A stretch of 25,588 nt of DNA. Source: CAYOZL01 sp964408435. GTDB lineage: Bacteria > Bdellovibrionota_C > UBA2361 > SZUA-149 > CAYOZL01. The DNA lies in NCBI GenBank assembly GCA_964408435.1, contig CAYOZL010000031.1, positions 1-25,588 on the forward strand, written 5' to 3'. Below are positions 24,736 to 25,588 of the stretch, one piece after another. The translations under genes were made by a program, and so were the position numbers. The notes beneath the pieces are model-generated. The model saw only the letters and a list, made by a program, of their open reading frames with translations, was not told where the DNA came from and did not search any database. Within the stretch, counting starts at the first letter, position 1. Each line of letters opens with the position of its first letter.

Positions 24736-24787
24736 AACCTTGTTCTTAACTCTTTATTATTAATTATCCATATGTTTTACTCTGCCC

Positions 24788-25588
24788 ATGTCTGATGAAT
24801 ATTCAAAATTAGGAGTTTCTGCTTCAAAAGCAGGTCTACACCAAGCACTAAAGTCTAGTGGCACAGAAGATAAAAGCGGTTTATTCGCACAAGTAATTCC
24901 AGATTTAGCTGGGGATAGTGATTACAAATCTTTTATTCACTGTGACGGTGCAGGAACTAAATGCATTGTTCCTTACATCTACTACAAAGCAACAGGTGAT
25001 AAATCTTTATTCGCAGGACTTGCTCAAGATGCATTAGTGATGAACCTTGATGATATCTTTTGTATTGGTCAGCCAGACTCATTAGTTCTTGCAAACCTAG
25101 TAGCTAGAAACGCGAGTATTATTGATGATGAAGTCTTAGAAATCTTAATTAGCTCTTATAAGAATCTTACAGACTCCTTAAACAAACAAGGCATAGAGTT
25201 AACACTAAGTGGTGGGGAGACTGCAGATTGTGGAGATAGCGTTAGAACACTAATTGTAGATGCTGTTATTTCTGGAAGAATACAAACTAAGAATATAATT
25301 AATGCGAAAAACATTAAAGCTGGAGATGCCATAGTAGGCTTATCAAGCACTGGTAAAGCGAACTACGAAATGACAGTAAACTCTGGAATTGGCTCAAATG
25401 GCTTAACACTTGCAAGACACGCCTTACTTAAAAATCACAATCATGACGAAGTAATAAACCCAGAGCTAGACTCTAAGAATGTTTATAGAGGCTCATACTT
25501 AGTAACAGATACGCCTGAAGGCTTAGGCATGGACATTGGTCATGCTCTAGCTAGCCCAACTAGAACCTATGCTCCCTTTCTAAAATCA
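24788..25588 (+). CDS. purM: Phosphoribosylformylglycinamidine cyclo-ligase (AIR synthase), partial, long Bacteroidetes-like type
   Basis: 267 codons are open to the right edge; the 3' end is missing. PurM closes FGAM to AIR using ATP, the step after PurSQL. Seen: GVSASKAGLHQAL (9-21), DGAGTK (53-58) as the nucleotide-binding block, QDALVMNLDD (80-89), SGGETADCGD (141-150), SNGLT (203-207) and a SPTRTYAPF block near the end. The N-terminal GVSASK and the DGAGTK-type motif resemble the longer (about 390-residue) Bacteroidetes-like PurM rather than the common 340-residue form with DGVGTK. The ATG at 24788 lacks a clear ribosome binding site; an ATG 16 nt upstream stops after seven codons. It is far from the other pur genes and on the opposite strand. 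Confidence 0.9.
   Translation, partial: MSDEYSKLGVSASKAGLHQALKSSGTEDKSGLFAQVIPDLAGDSDYKSFIHCDGAGTKCIVPYIYYKATGDKSLFAGLAQDALVMNLDDIFCIGQPDSLVLANLVARNASIIDDEVLEILISSYKNLTDSLNKQGIELTLSGGETADCGDSVRTLIVDAVISGRIQTKNIINAKNIKAGDAIVGLSSTGKANYEMTVNSGIGSNGLTLARHALLKNHNHDEVINPELDSKNVYRGSYLVTDTPEGLGMDIGHALASPTRTYAPFLKS

Noticed and set aside
1..25588. CRISPR array, phage or transposase gene
   Set aside because: No regularly spaced direct repeats and no integrase, transposase or phage proteins were found on either strand.

Overview
The window is a compact, AT-rich bacterial chromosome segment. Most genes lie on the minus strand. Its core is a respiratory complex I operon of the NADH-oxidising type (nuoC-D-E-F-G-H-J-K-L-M-N, 23528 down to 11280), followed on the same strand by purine genes (purB, purS, purQ). 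The lineage cannot be fixed from the sequence. Complex I with NuoEFG, PurS/PurQ, and DUF2298 and TIGR03663 membrane proteins suggest a free-living, respiring, probably little-studied bacterium. DUF2298 and TIGR03663 proteins are best known from archaea and Chloroflexi, so this could be a candidate-phylum or Melainabacteria-like organism. That placement is a guess.

Region by region. 1-8647 is an accessory, envelope-related block. It holds two homologous DUF2298 polytopic membrane proteins (one cut by the left edge), a TIGR03663-type GT-C glycosyltransferase-like protein between them, a transmembrane Ser/Thr protein kinase, and a membrane-anchored ankyrin-repeat protein whose gene overlaps the kinase gene by 8 nt. 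8667-11252 carries purQ, purS and purB; between purS and purB lies a 334-nt gap with a large imperfect palindrome. 11280-23528 is the nuo operon, tightly packed with many 1-8 nt overlaps. nuoA, nuoB and nuoI are missing from their usual places. 23613-24533 holds a convergent pair, yajQ (+) and a VOC/glyoxalase-fold gene (-). 24534-24787 is a divergent intergenic region filled with nested inverted repeats. 24788 to the right edge is a partial purM of the long, Bacteroidetes-like type.

How it works together. NuoC-G would form most of the peripheral arm of complex I (lacking NuoB and NuoI here), and NuoH-N most of the proton-pumping membrane arm (lacking NuoA). The membrane proteins at the left look like lipid-linked sugar transferases or their partners, and the kinase-ankyrin pair may be a co-translated signalling unit spanning the membrane.

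Most notable points: PurQ has glycine where the catalytic glutaminase cysteine should be, with further active-site motif losses; the DUF2298/TIGR03663 cluster carries an embedded kinase-ankyrin pair; and two large, unrelated palindromic elements lie in intergenic positions where a simple terminator does not explain them.
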